A stretch of DNA of 64,000 nucleotides from Protaetiibacter sp. SSC-01 (GCF_014483895.1 NZ_CP059987.1:558001-622000), one strand, 5' to 3'. Shown: positions 53,000 to 62,470, counted from the first letter of the stretch. Made by a program: numbers and translations. Notes: generated from the letters alone by a model not told the origin.

Positions 53000-53060
53000 G
53001 CTGAGTGGTCGGTTTCTCGCCTCAAACGGCGCGGATAGGGCCAGAAACCGACCGGTCAGC
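53000..53060. terminator. long inverted repeat between convergent genes
   Basis: Arms GCTGAGTGGTCGGTTTCT (53000-53017) and AGAAACCGACCGGTCAGC (53043-53060) pair at 16 of 18 positions. It lies between the zinc lipoprotein gene (plus) and the lysozyme-like gene (minus), where it could terminate both transcripts. The flanking CATC/GATG extends the symmetry further. Confidence 0.6.
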
Positions 53061-53082
53061 GAAGGATGCGGCGAGCCGCTCG

Positions 53083-53796
53083 TCAGCGGCCCCAGGCCGA
53101 GCGCGGGGCCGGGATGACGGGCACCGGGTTGTAGTGCCAGTGCGAGCCGTTCGCGTAGTGGCCCGACGCCCACGGCGACGCCCAGATGGCGCGCTCGATC
53201 GCGGCCGTGTCGGTGCCCGCCATGAAGGCCTCGCGGATGCCGGCGTAGCCCCGGTTGCGCAGGAGCGCGTCGGCGGCGTTGCGGGCCGCGGCGACGAGGT
53301 CGACGTTGCTGCCCGTGCCGCCCGGACCGTAGCTCGCACCCCACCCGTTGTTGAGCGGGTTGTTGCGCGTCCACCAGGAGTCGACGTAGTTCTCCTGACG
53401 CATCCAGCGTGTGATGACCGTGACGTTGACGTCGTTGACGGGGAAGCCCGCGTAGAGCAGCACGAGCTTCGCCCAGTCGTGGTTCGTGCCGCCCGCGATG
53501 AACGTCTCCTCGCCGTCGGTCGCGTCGTACTCGTCGCGCTCGACGGCGCCCGTCGCCTCGAGGTGCTGCTTCGCCGCCACGGTCGAGACGTCGACGTCCT
53601 GCGCGTGCTCGGCGGCGTAGGCGGCGATCGACGCGGCCTCGCTCTGCGGCGCGGGAGGCGCGAGCGAGAAGGTCGCGATGAAGCCGAAGCTCACGAGGAT
53701 GGCCGCTCCGACGAGCGCGCCGCGCGTTCGGCTGCTCGCGCGGGAGGCGTCGAGCCTCTCGCGGAGCATGCGGTGAACCGGGGTGGTCTTCGTCAT
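53083..53796 (-). CDS. secreted lysozyme-like (transglycosylase/glucosaminidase-type) protein
   Basis: 237 residues. Cytoplasmic start, one transmembrane or signal segment (about 27-48), then an extracellular domain (95-237) with WMRQENYVDSWWTRNNPLN (Glu as probable catalytic acid, about 135), NNGWGASYGPGG and AIWASPWASGHY. This resembles lysozyme-like cell-wall hydrolases of actinobacteria and their phages. An 11-G tract lies 23 bp upstream of the start, in the presumed leader. Confidence 0.75.
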   Translation of the reverse strand: MTKTTPVHRMLRERLDASRASSRTRGALVGAAILVSFGFIATFSLAPPAPQSEAASIAAYAAEHAQDVDVSTVAAKQHLEATGAVERDEYDATDGEETFIAGGTNHDWAKLVLLYAGFPVNDVNVTVITRWMRQENYVDSWWTRNNPLNNGWGASYGPGGTGSNVDLVAAARNAADALLRNRGYAGIREAFMAGTDTAAIERAIWASPWASGHYANGSHWHYNPVPVIPAPRSAWGR

Positions 53797-53818
53797 AGGC
53801 GATCCGGCGCCGACCGAT

Positions 53819-53829
53819 GGGGGGGGGGG
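53819..53829. repeat. homopolymer of 11 G (C on the coding strand of the lysozyme-like gene)
   Basis: Uninterrupted run between a -10-like TAGCCT (53852-53847 on the minus strand) and the ATG at 53796. Its position in the leader of a surface-enzyme gene makes length variation potentially regulatory. Confidence 0.85.
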
Positions 53830-53914
53830 TGCTCGGCGCGCGCGCCAGGCTAGCAACGGGGTGTGGGAACGGCCTGGGAGTGGGGCCGGGCGGTGTCCCG
53901 GCCGGCGCGGCGCG

Positions 53915-54754
53915 TCAGTCGCCGAGCGACGGATGCAGGTGCCGCGTGGCGAGGGCCTGGACCGCCTGGCGCGCGCCCGCCTCGAGGCTCCGCCCGACAT
54001 CCGCTCCCGACAGGTGCGCGTCGAGGAATCCCGCGAAGAACGCGTCGCCCGCGCCGTTCGTGTCGACGACGGTCGCGAGGGCCGCATCCGCCGACCAGCG
54101 CCGCCCGTCGGCGTCGAGCGCGATCGCGCCATCGGCCCCGAGCGTGCACACGGCGATGCGCGGGCCCGCGTCGATGCAGCGGGCGAGCAGCGCCCACGGG
54201 TCGTCCGTGCGGTCGGCGTTCATGAACACCGCCTCGGCCGCCTCGAGGAACGGGCGGTGGAACGCGCTCTCGCCGTCGTAGTCGTGCAGGTCGGTCCACA
54301 CGGGGATGCCCGCCTCGCGCGCCGCGGGCAGCAGCTCGGCGCCGCGTGGCGCGAGGTCGACGACGGCGAGGTCGGCATCCGCGAGCGCGGCGGGATCGGA
54401 TGCCTCGGGCGCGGGCTCGTCGGGCGTCGCGAGGTAGAGGGAGAGCCGCTCGCCCGCGGGCGTCATGAGGTTGAGGTGCTGCTCGCTGCGCGCCGCCGCG
54501 TGCAGCCGCGCTTCGACGCCGCCACGCACGAGGGCCTCGCGGATGCGCGCGCCCGCCTCGTCGGGGCCCACGAGCGCGTCGAGCACGACGTCGCGACCGA
54601 GCGCCGCGAGGTGCAGTGCCTTGCCCGCCGAGGTACCGCCGAGCGTGTCGAACCAGTCGCGCGCGAACTCCATGTGCGGCACGGGCTGGGGCAGCGCATC
54701 GAGCACGACCATGCGGTTCCAGGATGCGGGGCCGACGACGCGGATGCGGGTCAC
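53915..54754 (-). CDS. PfkB-family carbohydrate kinase
   Basis: 279 residues, ribokinase fold. The substrate-binding GGTSAGKALHLAALG (about 39-53) and the C-terminal PfkB signature DTNGAGDAFFAGF with the catalytic Asp (about 231-243) are intact. It phosphorylates a sugar or nucleoside at a hydroxymethyl group. The GTG start overlaps the GntR gene stop (GTGA), so regulator and kinase form one operon and the kinase substrate or product is the likely inducer. Confidence 0.92.
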   Translation of the reverse strand: MTRIRVVGPASWNRMVVLDALPQPVPHMEFARDWFDTLGGTSAGKALHLAALGRDVVLDALVGPDEAGARIREALVRGGVEARLHAAARSEQHLNLMTPAGERLSLYLATPDEPAPEASDPAALADADLAVVDLAPRGAELLPAAREAGIPVWTDLHDYDGESAFHRPFLEAAEAVFMNADRTDDPWALLARCIDAGPRIAVCTLGADGAIALDADGRRWSADAALATVVDTNGAGDAFFAGFLDAHLSGADVGRSLEAGARQAVQALATRHLHPSLGD

Positions 54755-55488
54755 GCGGCCGCCTCGGCGCGCAGCAGCTGCGCCGCCGTGCGCATGTGCG
54801 ATCGCATGGCCGCCGACGCGGCCTCGGGGTCGCCCGACGCGATCGCCGTGAGCACGGCGCGGTGCTCGTCGAGCGCGATGCCCGCGAGGCGGCGGGCCTC
54901 GGGGGTGCCGCCCGCGAGCGAGCGGAGCAGGCCGTGCGTGATGTCGAGCAGGTCTTGCAGGGTCGTGTTTCCCGTCGCGCGCGCGAGCTCGCGGTGGAAC
55001 TCGCGGTCGGCGTCGATGAAGACGCCGAGGTCGTCGAGGTTCGCCGCCGCACGGTCGAGGTGCGGGGAGAGGCGTGCGGCGGTCGCCGCCGGGGCGCGCT
55101 CGGCCGCGAGCCACGCCGCGTGGATCTCGAGCGCGCTACGCAGCTCGACGAGCTCCTCGAGGTCGCGCTCGCCCACGAGCATGCTCCAGCGGATGCTCTC
55201 CGGCAGCACGGCGCTGCGCTGCGAGCGCAGGAAGGTGCCTGCGCCGGGACGCGTCTCGACGACGCCGAGGGTGTCGAGCGTCGCGAGGGCCTCGCGCACG
55301 GCAGACCGGCTCACGGCGAGCACCTCGGCGAGACGCCGCTCGGGAGGGAGGCGCGCGCCGGGCGCGATCGATCCGCTCGTGAAGAGCTCGAGCAGGCGCG
55401 ACGTGACGGCCGACGCCCCGCTGCCGGGCGCCAGCGGAACGAGCGCATCGCAGATCAGATGCGCGTCGCTGCTCGGGTACGCCGGCAT
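54751..55488 (-). CDS. GntR-family (FadR subfamily) regulator
   Basis: 245 residues. A winged HTH (about 27-92, GARLPPERRLAEVLAVSRSAVREAL) and an all-helical FCD ligand domain (about 110-235) with DADREFHRELARATGN providing Asp/His metal-site residues and DEHRAVLTAI a further His. TACCGT (55500-55495) ends 6 nt before the ATG, and the intervening bases form the palindrome TGACGTCA (55495-55488), a possible autoregulatory site. Confidence 0.93.
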   Translation of the reverse strand: MPAYPSSDAHLICDALVPLAPGSGASAVTSRLLELFTSGSIAPGARLPPERRLAEVLAVSRSAVREALATLDTLGVVETRPGAGTFLRSQRSAVLPESIRWSMLVGERDLEELVELRSALEIHAAWLAAERAPAATAARLSPHLDRAAANLDDLGVFIDADREFHRELARATGNTTLQDLLDITHGLLRSLAGGTPEARRLAGIALDEHRAVLTAIASGDPEAASAAMRSHMRTAAQLLRAEAAA

Positions 55489-55554
55489 GACGTCACGGTA
55501 GCAACGTCGTGCGACAGCGGGGGAGCGCCCGTCCGGGGGTGGACGGATGGGTAT

Positions 55555-55605
55555 CGCTGGGCTGGTTTCGACACGCGCCCTGCGGGCGCTACTCAACCAG
55601 CGGGC
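55555..55605. repeat. single copy of the intergenic palindromic repeat
   Basis: GGCTGGTTTCGACACGCGCC ... GCGCTACTCAACCAGCGGGC, forward orientation, between the GntR gene and the hypothetical gene at 55626. Confidence 0.85.
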
Positions 55606-55625
55606 AGGGCGCCGGCGGTGCTCAT

Positions 55626-56117
55626 TCAGCGGGAGGGCGGACGCGGCGCACGGAGGGAGCGGCCGCCGAGGAAGTCGAGCAGGGCGGCGGCGGTGTCCTC
55701 GAGCACGGGGCCGCGGCCGAAGCTCCAGTCGGCGTCCGTGGCCCGCAGGCTGTGGCCCGCGATGACGGCGCGGATCTCGGTGGGAGCGGATGCGGCCCTC
55801 CCGAGTGCGACGGCGCCCGCGGCTCGCGGGGGCACGGCGGCCGTCGCGCCGATGCGCGCGCACAGGTCGAGGTACGCGTAGACGGCTCGGTCGAGCTCCG
55901 CCAGCTTCGTCGGGCGCGGCGTGCCGTCGCGGCGGACGCGGGGCGCGGGGAGGGCGGCGTCGAACGCGTCGGCCGCCGCCGCATCCGGATGCTGCGCGAG
56001 CGCGGCGCTCGCCGCCTCCCGCACGGCCGCGAGCTCGGCGTCCCAGCCCGGCTGGACGCCCGACTCGTCGACACGGGGGCGCCCGAAGAGGGGCAGCTCG
56101 CGCCAGACGTCGGACAT
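55626..56117 (-). CDS. hypothetical protein, 163 residues
   Basis: Not recognised. Ala-rich and predicted helical, with MSDVWRELPLFGRPRVDESG at the start and DADWSFGRGPVLEDTAAALLDFLGG near the end. A -10-like TATGCT lies about 9 nt before the ATG. Its upstream region holds the LacI-type dyad at 56144-56160, so it may be divergently regulated with the LacI gene. Confidence 0.65.
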   Translation of the reverse strand: MSDVWRELPLFGRPRVDESGVQPGWDAELAAVREAASAALAQHPDAAAADAFDAALPAPRVRRDGTPRPTKLAELDRAVYAYLDLCARIGATAAVPPRAAGAVALGRAASAPTEIRAVIAGHSLRATDADWSFGRGPVLEDTAAALLDFLGGRSLRAPRPPSR

Positions 56118-56143
56118 GGTGCGCCCAGCATAGGCCGACGCGG

Positions 56144-56160
56144 AATGTGACTGTCACATT
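56144..56160. promoter_or_regulatory. LacI-type operator between divergent genes
   Basis: AATGTGAC (56144-56151), one central base, GTCACATT (56153-56160): perfect 8-bp arms. It shares TGTGAC/GTCACA half-sites with the operators before the aldolase operon, supporting autoregulation by the LacI-family protein. Confidence 0.75.
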
Positions 56161-56234
56161 TCTGGCGGGGCCTATGTCATCATGGCCGGACGGCAGCCGC
56201 ATCCGACTGCCGCAGCACGCCCGAGGAAGCGCCC

Positions 56235-57236
56235 GTGACTCTCGACCCGGCCGGCGGCCGTCCGCCCAGCATCCGCGATGTCGCGCGGCTCGCCGGGGTG
56301 TCGCACCAGACCGTCTCGCGCGTGCTCAACAACCACCCGAGCATCCGCGACACGACGCGGCAGCGCGTGCTCGACGTCATGGCCGAGCTGCAGTACCGAC
56401 CGAACCGAGCCGCCCGCGCGCTCGCCTCGAGCCGCTCGCGCACGATCGGCATCCTCTCGGCGATGAGCACCGACTACGGGCCCGCGTCGATCATGACGAG
56501 CGTCGAGGCGGCCGCGCGCTCGAACGGCTACTGGGTGAGCATCGCCAACATCGACCCGACGGTCGAGAACTCGATCGCCGACGCGCTCGACCAGCTGCGC
56601 GCGCAGGCCGTCGAGGGGATCGTCGTCGTCGCACCGCAGAAGCGCGTGTTCGAGGCGCTCGCGACGCTGCCGTTCGAGGTGCCCTACGTGGCGCTGCAGT
56701 CGGTCGGCGAGAACGGTCACGCTCTGTTCTTCGACCAGTACGCGGGCGCGCGCCTCGCGACGCGGCACCTGCTCGAGCTCGGCCACCGCGGTATCTACCA
56801 CCTCACGGGTCCGCAGGACTGGATCGAGGCGGATGCGCGCATGCAGGGCTTCCTCGACGAGATGAACGCGTGGGACGCGCCCACGACGGCGCCCATCCTC
56901 GGCGACTGGTCCGCCGACTTCGGCTACTTCGCCGGACAGGAGCTGCTGCGCGTGCGCGATTTCACGGCGGTGTTCGCGTCGAACGACCAGATGGCACTCG
57001 GTCTGCTGCACGCCTTCCGCGACGGCGGCGTCGACGTGCCGGGCGAGGTGAGCATCGTGGGCTTCGACGACATCCCCGAGGCCGCGCACTTCTGGCCTCC
57101 GCTCACGACCGTGCGCCAGGACTTCGCCGAGCTCGGCAGCCGCGCCGTCGCGTTCCTGCTGGGGGAGCTCGACGAGACGCGCACGATCGAGCCGCAGCTC
57201 GTGGTGCGCTCGTCGACGGCTCCCGCGCACCGCTGA
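56235..57236 (+). CDS. LacI-family transcriptional regulator
   Basis: 333 residues. The N-terminal HTH SIRDVARLAGVSHQTVSRVLNN (about 12-33) with hinge helix YRPNRAARALAS, then a periplasmic-binding-protein-like sugar-sensing domain (about 65-330) ending in the typical IVGFDDIPEAAHFWPPLTTV. It should repress the adjacent aldolase-transporter operon until its sugar binds. GAGGAAG precedes the GTG start. Confidence 0.94.
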   Translation: MTLDPAGGRPPSIRDVARLAGVSHQTVSRVLNNHPSIRDTTRQRVLDVMAELQYRPNRAARALASSRSRTIGILSAMSTDYGPASIMTSVEAAARSNGYWVSIANIDPTVENSIADALDQLRAQAVEGIVVVAPQKRVFEALATLPFEVPYVALQSVGENGHALFFDQYAGARLATRHLLELGHRGIYHLTGPQDWIEADARMQGFLDEMNAWDAPTTAPILGDWSADFGYFAGQELLRVRDFTAVFASNDQMALGLLHAFRDGGVDVPGEVSIVGFDDIPEAAHFWPPLTTVRQDFAELGSRAVAFLLGELDETRTIEPQLVVRSSTAPAHR

Positions 57237-57286
57237 GGCCCCGCCGCGACCGCGCGGGCCCGTTACCCGGTCGAGACGCGCTCGAC

Positions 57287-57350
57287 TTGACATCGCGCGC
57301 CGCACCGGACGTATAGTGCTCGATGTGACCGGTAACAGTGAACGGTCACA
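57287..57350 (+). promoter_or_regulatory. promoter and tandem LacI-type operators of the sugar operon
   Basis: -35 TTGACA (57287-57292), 19-nt spacer, -10 TATAGT (57312-57317). Just downstream lie two overlapping 14-bp sites, TGTGACCGGTAACA (57324-57337) and AGTGAACGGTCACA (57337-57350). Their outer halves TGTGACCG/CGGTCACA form a perfect 8-bp dyad with an 11-nt centre. A repressor here would block promoter clearance. Confidence 0.8.
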
Positions 57351-57378
57351 TTATGGGACGAGGGAGTCGGGAGGCCCG

Positions 57379-58224
57379 GTGAACCGCTTCGAGCCGCGCA
57401 TCGAGGTGGCCGTCGCGCGCGTTCGCGCCGAGGTCGCCCGACTGCACAAGCTGCTCGTGCGCGGGGGCCTCGCGACCTGGACGAGCGGCGTCGTCTCCGG
57501 CCGTGTGCCCGACTCCGAGCTCTTCGTCATCAAGCCCGGCGGCCTCGACCACTCCGAGCTCGCGCCCGACAACATGGTGCTCGTCGACCTCGACGGCAAC
57601 GTCGTCGACGGCACCCCCGGAGCCGAGCACCCGCCCACGCGCGGCGTCACCGTGCACGCCGCCCTCTACCGGCACTCGGACGACATCGGCGGCGTCGTCC
57701 ACACCCACTCGCCCTACGCCACCGCGTTCGCCCTTCGCGGCGAGTCCGTGCCTGCCGTCTCGACGACCGTCGCCGACGAGTTCGGCGGCCCCGTGCCGCT
57801 CCTGCCCTACACGGGCCCGGATGCCGAGGTCGCCCGCGAGGTCGCCGCGGTCCTCGACGCGCAGCCGAGCCGCGCCGTGCTGCTCGAGCGTCACGGCGCC
57901 TACGCCGTGGGGGAGCGGCCGCGCGACGCGGTCCGCGCCGCCGTGCTGCTCGAGGACGCCGCGCGCGCCGTGCAGCTCGCCCGCGCGACGGGCGCCGACA
58001 TCCGCCCCCTCGACACGGGCGACATCGCCCGCATCCGCGACCGGCGCCTGCGCGTCGATGCGGAGCGCCGCGCCGCCGAGCGCGACGCCGAGCTCGCGAC
58101 AGCGGGCTCCTACCCGACCTCCCGACCGGGCTCGACCCGGACAGGCGGCGAGACCGGTTCATGGACGACACCGGGATCGATCGGCTCCACCCCCGACAAC
58201 GACGTCCGCACCAACACACAGTGA
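57379..58224 (+). CDS. class II aldolase/epimerase (AraD/FucA family)
   Basis: 281 residues. Zinc-binding HTH in [12 protein letters not shown] (about 117-128) and the third His in [11 protein letters not shown] are present, as is the phosphate loop TSGVVSGR. It is related to L-ribulose-5-phosphate 4-epimerase and L-fuculose-phosphate aldolase; which reaction it performs is not clear. About 45 residues of low-complexity Ser/Thr/Gly tail extend beyond the usual end. GGGAGG precedes the GTG. First gene of the LacI-controlled operon. Confidence 0.88.
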   Translation: MNRFEPRIEVAVARVRAEVARLHKLLVRGGLATWTSGVVSGRVPDSELFVIKPGGLDHSELAPDNMVLVDLDGNVVDGTPGAEHPPTRGVTVHAALYRHSDDIGGVVHTHSPYATAFALRGESVPAVSTTVADEFGGPVPLLPYTGPDAEVAREVAAVLDAQPSRAVLLERHGAYAVGERPRDAVRAAVLLEDAARAVQLARATGADIRPLDTGDIARIRDRRLRVDAERRAAERDAELATAGSYPTSRPGSTRTGGETGSWTTPGSIGSTPDNDVRTNTQ

Positions 58225-58235
58225 AAGGAATGACC

Positions 58236-59357
58236 GTGAAGACGAAGAAGTTCGCGCTCGCCGCCATCGCGGCCGGCTCCATGCTCGCGCTCGCCGCCTG
58301 CTCCCCCTCGGGCGGCGACGGCGGCTCGGGCGGCGGAGACGGCGGCCTCATCGGCGTCGCCATGCCCACCAAGAGCTCGGAGCGCTGGATCCAGGACGGC
58401 AACGCCGTCAAGGCCGCGCTCGAGGCCGAGGGCTACAGCGTCGACCTGCAGTACGCCGAGGACGACATCCCCACGCAGGTCGCCCAGGTCGAGAACATGA
58501 TCACGAAGGGCGCCGAGGCGCTCATCATCGCGTCGATCGACGGCACCACCCTCACCGAGGTGCTCCAGAACGCGGCCGACGCCGACATCCCGGTCATCGC
58601 CTACGACCGCCTCATCAAGGGCACCGAGAACGTCGACTACTACGCCACCTTCGACAACTTCAAGGTCGGCCAGCAGCAGGCGTGGACCGTGCTCAACGGT
58701 CTCGGCCTGACCGACCTCGAGGGCAACCCCGCCGCGGACGCCCCCGCCGGTCCGTTCAACATCGAGCTCTTCGCGGGCTCGCTCGACGACAACAACGCGT
58801 TCTTCTTCTGGGACGGCGCGATGGACGTGCTGCAGCCGCTCATCGACGAGGGCACCCTCGTCGTGCAGTCGGGTCAGACCGACATCGAGCAGGCCGCGAC
58901 GCTCCGCTGGGACGGCGAGACCGCCCAGAGTCGCATGGAGGACCTGCTGACCGCGTACTACTCGGACGGCACGCAGGTCGACGCCGTGCTGTCGCCCTAC
59001 GACGGCATCTCGCGCGGCATCATCTCGGCCCTCACCGACGCCGGCTACTCGGTCGGCGACGAGTGGCCGATCATCTCCGGCCAGGACGCCGAGGTCGACT
59101 CGGTCAAGGCGATCCTCTCGGGTGAGCAGTACGCGACCATCTTCAAGGACACGCGTGAGCTCGCGAAGGTCGCGGCCGGCATGGCCGTCGCCCTTCTGAA
59201 CGGCGAGGAGCCCGAGGTCAACGACACCGAGACGTACGACAACGACGTGAAGACGGTGCCCTCCTACCTCCTGGCCCCGGTGCAGGTCGTGAAGGACAAC
59301 GTCGAGTCGGCGCTCGTCGACACCGGCTACTGGACGGCCGAGGAGCTCGGCCTCTAA
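58236..59357 (+). CDS. chvE: monosaccharide ABC transporter substrate-binding lipoprotein (ChvE-like)
   Basis: 373 residues. Signal peptide with lipobox LAAC, a Gly/Asp-rich linker, and a two-lobed sugar-binding domain ([55 protein letters not shown]) of the xylose/multiple-sugar ChvE type. The GTG at 58236 is preferred because AAAGGA lies 6 nt upstream; the ATG at 58230 would touch it. It is followed by its ATPase and permease genes. Confidence 0.93.
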   Translation: MKTKKFALAAIAAGSMLALAACSPSGGDGGSGGGDGGLIGVAMPTKSSERWIQDGNAVKAALEAEGYSVDLQYAEDDIPTQVAQVENMITKGAEALIIASIDGTTLTEVLQNAADADIPVIAYDRLIKGTENVDYYATFDNFKVGQQQAWTVLNGLGLTDLEGNPAADAPAGPFNIELFAGSLDDNNAFFFWDGAMDVLQPLIDEGTLVVQSGQTDIEQAATLRWDGETAQSRMEDLLTAYYSDGTQVDAVLSPYDGISRGIISALTDAGYSVGDEWPIISGQDAEVDSVKAILSGEQYATIFKDTRELAKVAAGMAVALLNGEEPEVNDTETYDNDVKTVPSYLLAPVQVVKDNVESALVDTGYWTAEELGL

Positions 59358-59384
59358 GGAGCCCGGGCCTACTGGCAACCACCG

Positions 59385-59418
59385 ATGGTGGGGGAGGATG
59401 AGAGTCCTCCCCCACCAT
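59385..59418 (+). terminator. 14-bp perfect hairpin between binding-protein and ATPase genes
   Basis: ATGGTGGGGGAGGA (59385-59398) / TCCTCCCCCACCAT (59405-59418) with a 6-nt loop and no T-tract. In this position it probably acts as a partial terminator or 3' stabiliser, raising binding-protein mRNA over the rest of the operon. Confidence 0.75.
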
Positions 59419-59447
59419 CACCGGAATCGACGAGGAAGACGGCGATC

Positions 59448-60977
59448 GTGACAGACAACATCCTGGAGATGCGCGGCATCACCAAGACCTTCCCGGGCGT
59501 GAAGGCCCTCTCGAACGTGACCCTCCAGGTCGCGCGCGGAGAGATCCACGCCATCTGCGGCGAGAACGGCGCCGGCAAGTCGACCCTCATGAAGGTGCTG
59601 TCGGGTGTCTACCCGCACGGCAGCTACGACGGCGACATCGTCTTCGAAGGCGAGACGGTCGCGTTCCGCGGCCTCGGCGACTCCGAGGCGAAGGGCATCG
59701 TCATCATCCACCAGGAGCTCGCCCTGAGCCCCTACCTCTCGGTGGCCGAGAACATCTTCCTCAACAACGAGGTGAAGTCGCGCACCGGTCTCATCGACTG
59801 GAACCGCACGAACCACGAGGCGAAGAACCTCCTCACGCGCGTCGGCCTCAACGAGAACCCGACCACGCCCATCCGCCAGCTCGGTGTGGGCAAGCAGCAG
59901 CTCGTCGAGATCGCCAAGGCGCTCTCCAAGGACGTCAAGCTGCTCATCCTCGACGAGCCCACCGCGGCGCTCAACGACGAGGACTCCGACCACCTGCTCG
60001 ACCTGATCCTCTCTCTCAAGGAGCAGGGCATCACGTCGATCATCATCAGCCACAAGCTCAACGAGATCCGCAAGATCGCCGACTCGGTCACCGTCATCCG
60101 CGACGGCAAGACGATCGAGACGATGCCGCGTCAGGAGATCTCCGAGGAGCGCATCATCAAGGACATGGTGGGCCGCGACCTCGAGCACCGCTACCCCGAC
60201 CACACGCCGCACATCGGCGAGGAGCTGCTGCGCGTCGAGGACTGGACCGCCCACCACCCGCAGGACCCGACGCGCGTCGTCGTCGACAACGTCAGCATCA
60301 ACGTGCGCGCGGGCGAGATCGTCGGCATCGCGGGGCTCATGGGCGCAGGGCGCACCGAGTTCGCCATGAGCCTCTTCGGCCACTCCTACGGCTCGCGGAT
60401 CTCGGGGCGCGTCTTCCTGCGCGGCAAGGAGATCAAGACCCGCACGGTGTCGGAGGCGATCGAGAACGGCATCGCCTACGCGACCGAGGACCGCAAGACC
60501 TACGGGCTCAACCTCATCGAGGACATCAAGCGGAACATCTCGATGGCCTCGCTCAAGAAGCTCGAGAAGTACGGCCTCGTGCACGACAACGAGGAGTACA
60601 AGGTCGCCGACGACTTCCGGAAGTCGATGAACATCAAGGCGCCCAACGTGCTCGCCAAGACCGGGAAGCTCTCCGGCGGCAACCAGCAGAAGGTCGTGCT
60701 GTCGAAGTGGATCTACTCGGATCCCGAGGTGCTCATCCTCGACGAGCCCACGCGCGGCATCGACGTCGGCGCGAAGTACGAGATCTACACGATCATCAAC
60801 CGGCTCGCGGCCGAGGGGAAGGGCATCATCGTCATCTCCTCGGAGCTGCCCGAGCTGCTCGGCATCTCCGACCGCGTCTACGCCCTCTCCGAGGGTCGCA
60901 TCACGGGCGAGCTGCCCATCGAGGAGGCCACCCCCGAGGCCGTCCTGACCCTCATGACCCAGGAACGTCCCCGCTGA
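59448..60977 (+). CDS. mmsA: monosaccharide ABC transporter ATP-binding protein (GguA/MmsA type)
   Basis: 509 residues with two ABC domains. The first has Walker [10 protein letters not shown] and Walker [14 protein letters not shown]; the second has a degenerate Walker A region (GLMGAGRTE), signature [14 protein letters not shown] and [13 protein letters not shown]. This duplicated form energises CUT2 sugar importers. GAGGAAGAC precedes the GTG at 59448; the frame's upstream extension lies in the hairpin. Confidence 0.95.
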   Translation: MTDNILEMRGITKTFPGVKALSNVTLQVARGEIHAICGENGAGKSTLMKVLSGVYPHGSYDGDIVFEGETVAFRGLGDSEAKGIVIIHQELALSPYLSVAENIFLNNEVKSRTGLIDWNRTNHEAKNLLTRVGLNENPTTPIRQLGVGKQQLVEIAKALSKDVKLLILDEPTAALNDEDSDHLLDLILSLKEQGITSIIISHKLNEIRKIADSVTVIRDGKTIETMPRQEISEERIIKDMVGRDLEHRYPDHTPHIGEELLRVEDWTAHHPQDPTRVVVDNVSINVRAGEIVGIAGLMGAGRTEFAMSLFGHSYGSRISGRVFLRGKEIKTRTVSEAIENGIAYATEDRKTYGLNLIEDIKRNISMASLKKLEKYGLVHDNEEYKVADDFRKSMNIKAPNVLAKTGKLSGGNQQKVVLSKWIYSDPEVLILDEPTRGIDVGAKYEIYTIINRLAAEGKGIIVISSELPELLGISDRVYALSEGRITGELPIEEATPEAVLTLMTQERPR

Positions 60978-61006
60978 CCTGCGGGCGAAGAGAAGGAACC
61001 GCACCC

Positions 61007-62251
61007 ATGTCCAATGCTCAGACCCCGACCCCGACGGAGTCGCAGGCGGTCGGCGGGAACATCAACCCGGCTGAGAACAAGTTCACGTCGTGGCTCAGCC
61101 ACGTGCTGGCCGACCTCGGCAAGAACGGCATCTTCATCGCGCTCATCGCGGTCGTCGTGCTGTTCTCGTTCACGACCAACGGCATCCTGCTGCGCCCGCA
61201 GAACATCTCGAACCTGATCGTGCAGAACGGCTACATCCTCGTGCTCGCGATCGGCATGGTGATGGTCATCGTCGCCGGGCACATCGACCTCTCGGTGGGA
61301 TCGGTCGCGGCCTTCGTCGGCGCGTGCTCGGGCGTCTTCGCCGTGCACTGGGGCCTGCCGTGGTGGCTGTCGATCGTGCTGTCGCTCGCGATCGGCGCCC
61401 TCGTCGGCGCCTGGCAGGGCTTCTGGGTGGCCTTCGTCGGCATCCCGGCGTTCATCGTGACCTTGGCGGGCATGCTGATCTTCCGCGGCCTCGCGCTCGT
61501 CGTGCTCGGAAACCAGAACATCGGCTCGTTCCCGACCGAGTACCGCGCGCTCGGCAACGGCTTCCTCACGAACGTCTTCGGCGACTTCGAGGTCGACCCG
61601 CTGACGCTCGCGATCGGCGCCCTCGCGATCGTGCTGCTCGCGATCCAGCAGGTGCGCACGCGCCGCGGTCGCATCAAGTACGGCCAGGAGGTCGAGCCCG
61701 TCGTCTGGTTCGTCGCGAAGCTCGTGCTCGTGTCGGCGGCGATCGTCTTCTTCGCCTACGCCCTCGCGACGTACAAGGGCATCCCGGTGACCCTCATCGT
61801 GCTCGCGGCGCTCGTGCTCATCTACGGCATCGTCATGAACCGCACGGTGTTCGGCCGCCACATCTACGCGATCGGCGGCAACCGCCACGCGGCCGAGCTC
61901 TCGGGCATCAAGACGCGTCGGGTCGACTTCTGGCTGTTCGTCAACATGGGCGTGCTCGCCGCGCTCGCGGGCCTCATCTTCACCGCCCGTCTCAACCTCG
62001 CGGGCCCGAAGGCCGGCGACGGCTTCGAGCTCGAGGCCATCTCGGCGGCCTTCATCGGCGGTGCCGCAGTTCAGGGCGGCGTCGGCACGATCGGCGGCGC
62101 CATCATCGGCGGCCTCATCATCGGCGTGCTCAACAACGGCATGTCGATCATGGGCATCGGCATCGAGTGGCAGCAGGCCGTGAAGGGCCTCGTGCTGCTG
62201 CTCGCGGTCGCGTTCGACGTCTACAACAAGCGCCGCTCGGGCCGCGGCTGA
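61007..62251 (+). CDS. mmsB: monosaccharide ABC transporter permease (GguB/MmsB type)
   Basis: 414 residues with about ten to eleven transmembrane helices. The CUT2 permease signature AGHIDLSVGSVAAFVG (about 86-101) and AIGGNRHAAELSGI with FIGGAAVQGGVGTIGGAIIG near the C-terminus are present. Partner of the two preceding genes. AGAAGGAA precedes the ATG. It is followed by the operon terminator. Confidence 0.95.
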   Translation: MSNAQTPTPTESQAVGGNINPAENKFTSWLSHVLADLGKNGIFIALIAVVVLFSFTTNGILLRPQNISNLIVQNGYILVLAIGMVMVIVAGHIDLSVGSVAAFVGACSGVFAVHWGLPWWLSIVLSLAIGALVGAWQGFWVAFVGIPAFIVTLAGMLIFRGLALVVLGNQNIGSFPTEYRALGNGFLTNVFGDFEVDPLTLAIGALAIVLLAIQQVRTRRGRIKYGQEVEPVVWFVAKLVLVSAAIVFFAYALATYKGIPVTLIVLAALVLIYGIVMNRTVFGRHIYAIGGNRHAAELSGIKTRRVDFWLFVNMGVLAALAGLIFTARLNLAGPKAGDGFELEAISAAFIGGAAVQGGVGTIGGAIIGGLIIGVLNNGMSIMGIGIEWQQAVKGLVLLLAVAFDVYNKRRSGRG

Positions 62252-62294
62252 CGCGTCGCCGACGGGGCCTGTGGTGGTGTCCCGTCGGCGGCTT

Positions 62295-62342
62295 GCGCAA
62301 GGGATGCCGTCCTCCGTGCTGGGGGACGGCATCCCTTTGCGC
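62295..62342 (+). terminator. strong terminator of the sugar transport operon
   Basis: An 18-bp stem (62295-62312 / 62324-62342) with one bulged T and an 11-nt loop; the core is AAGGGATGCCGTCC / GGACGGCATCCCTT. Confidence 0.88.
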
Positions 62343-62470
62343 GTTGTGCTGCAAGAAATGGACATTTTCCCGTCATTTCCCGTGTGAGCCTTGTCCTCGG
62401 CCTGAGGCCGCTCGTACAGTCGGGCCGATCGCACGCCGTCGTGCGACCCCCCGAGAGAAACGAGTCGACG

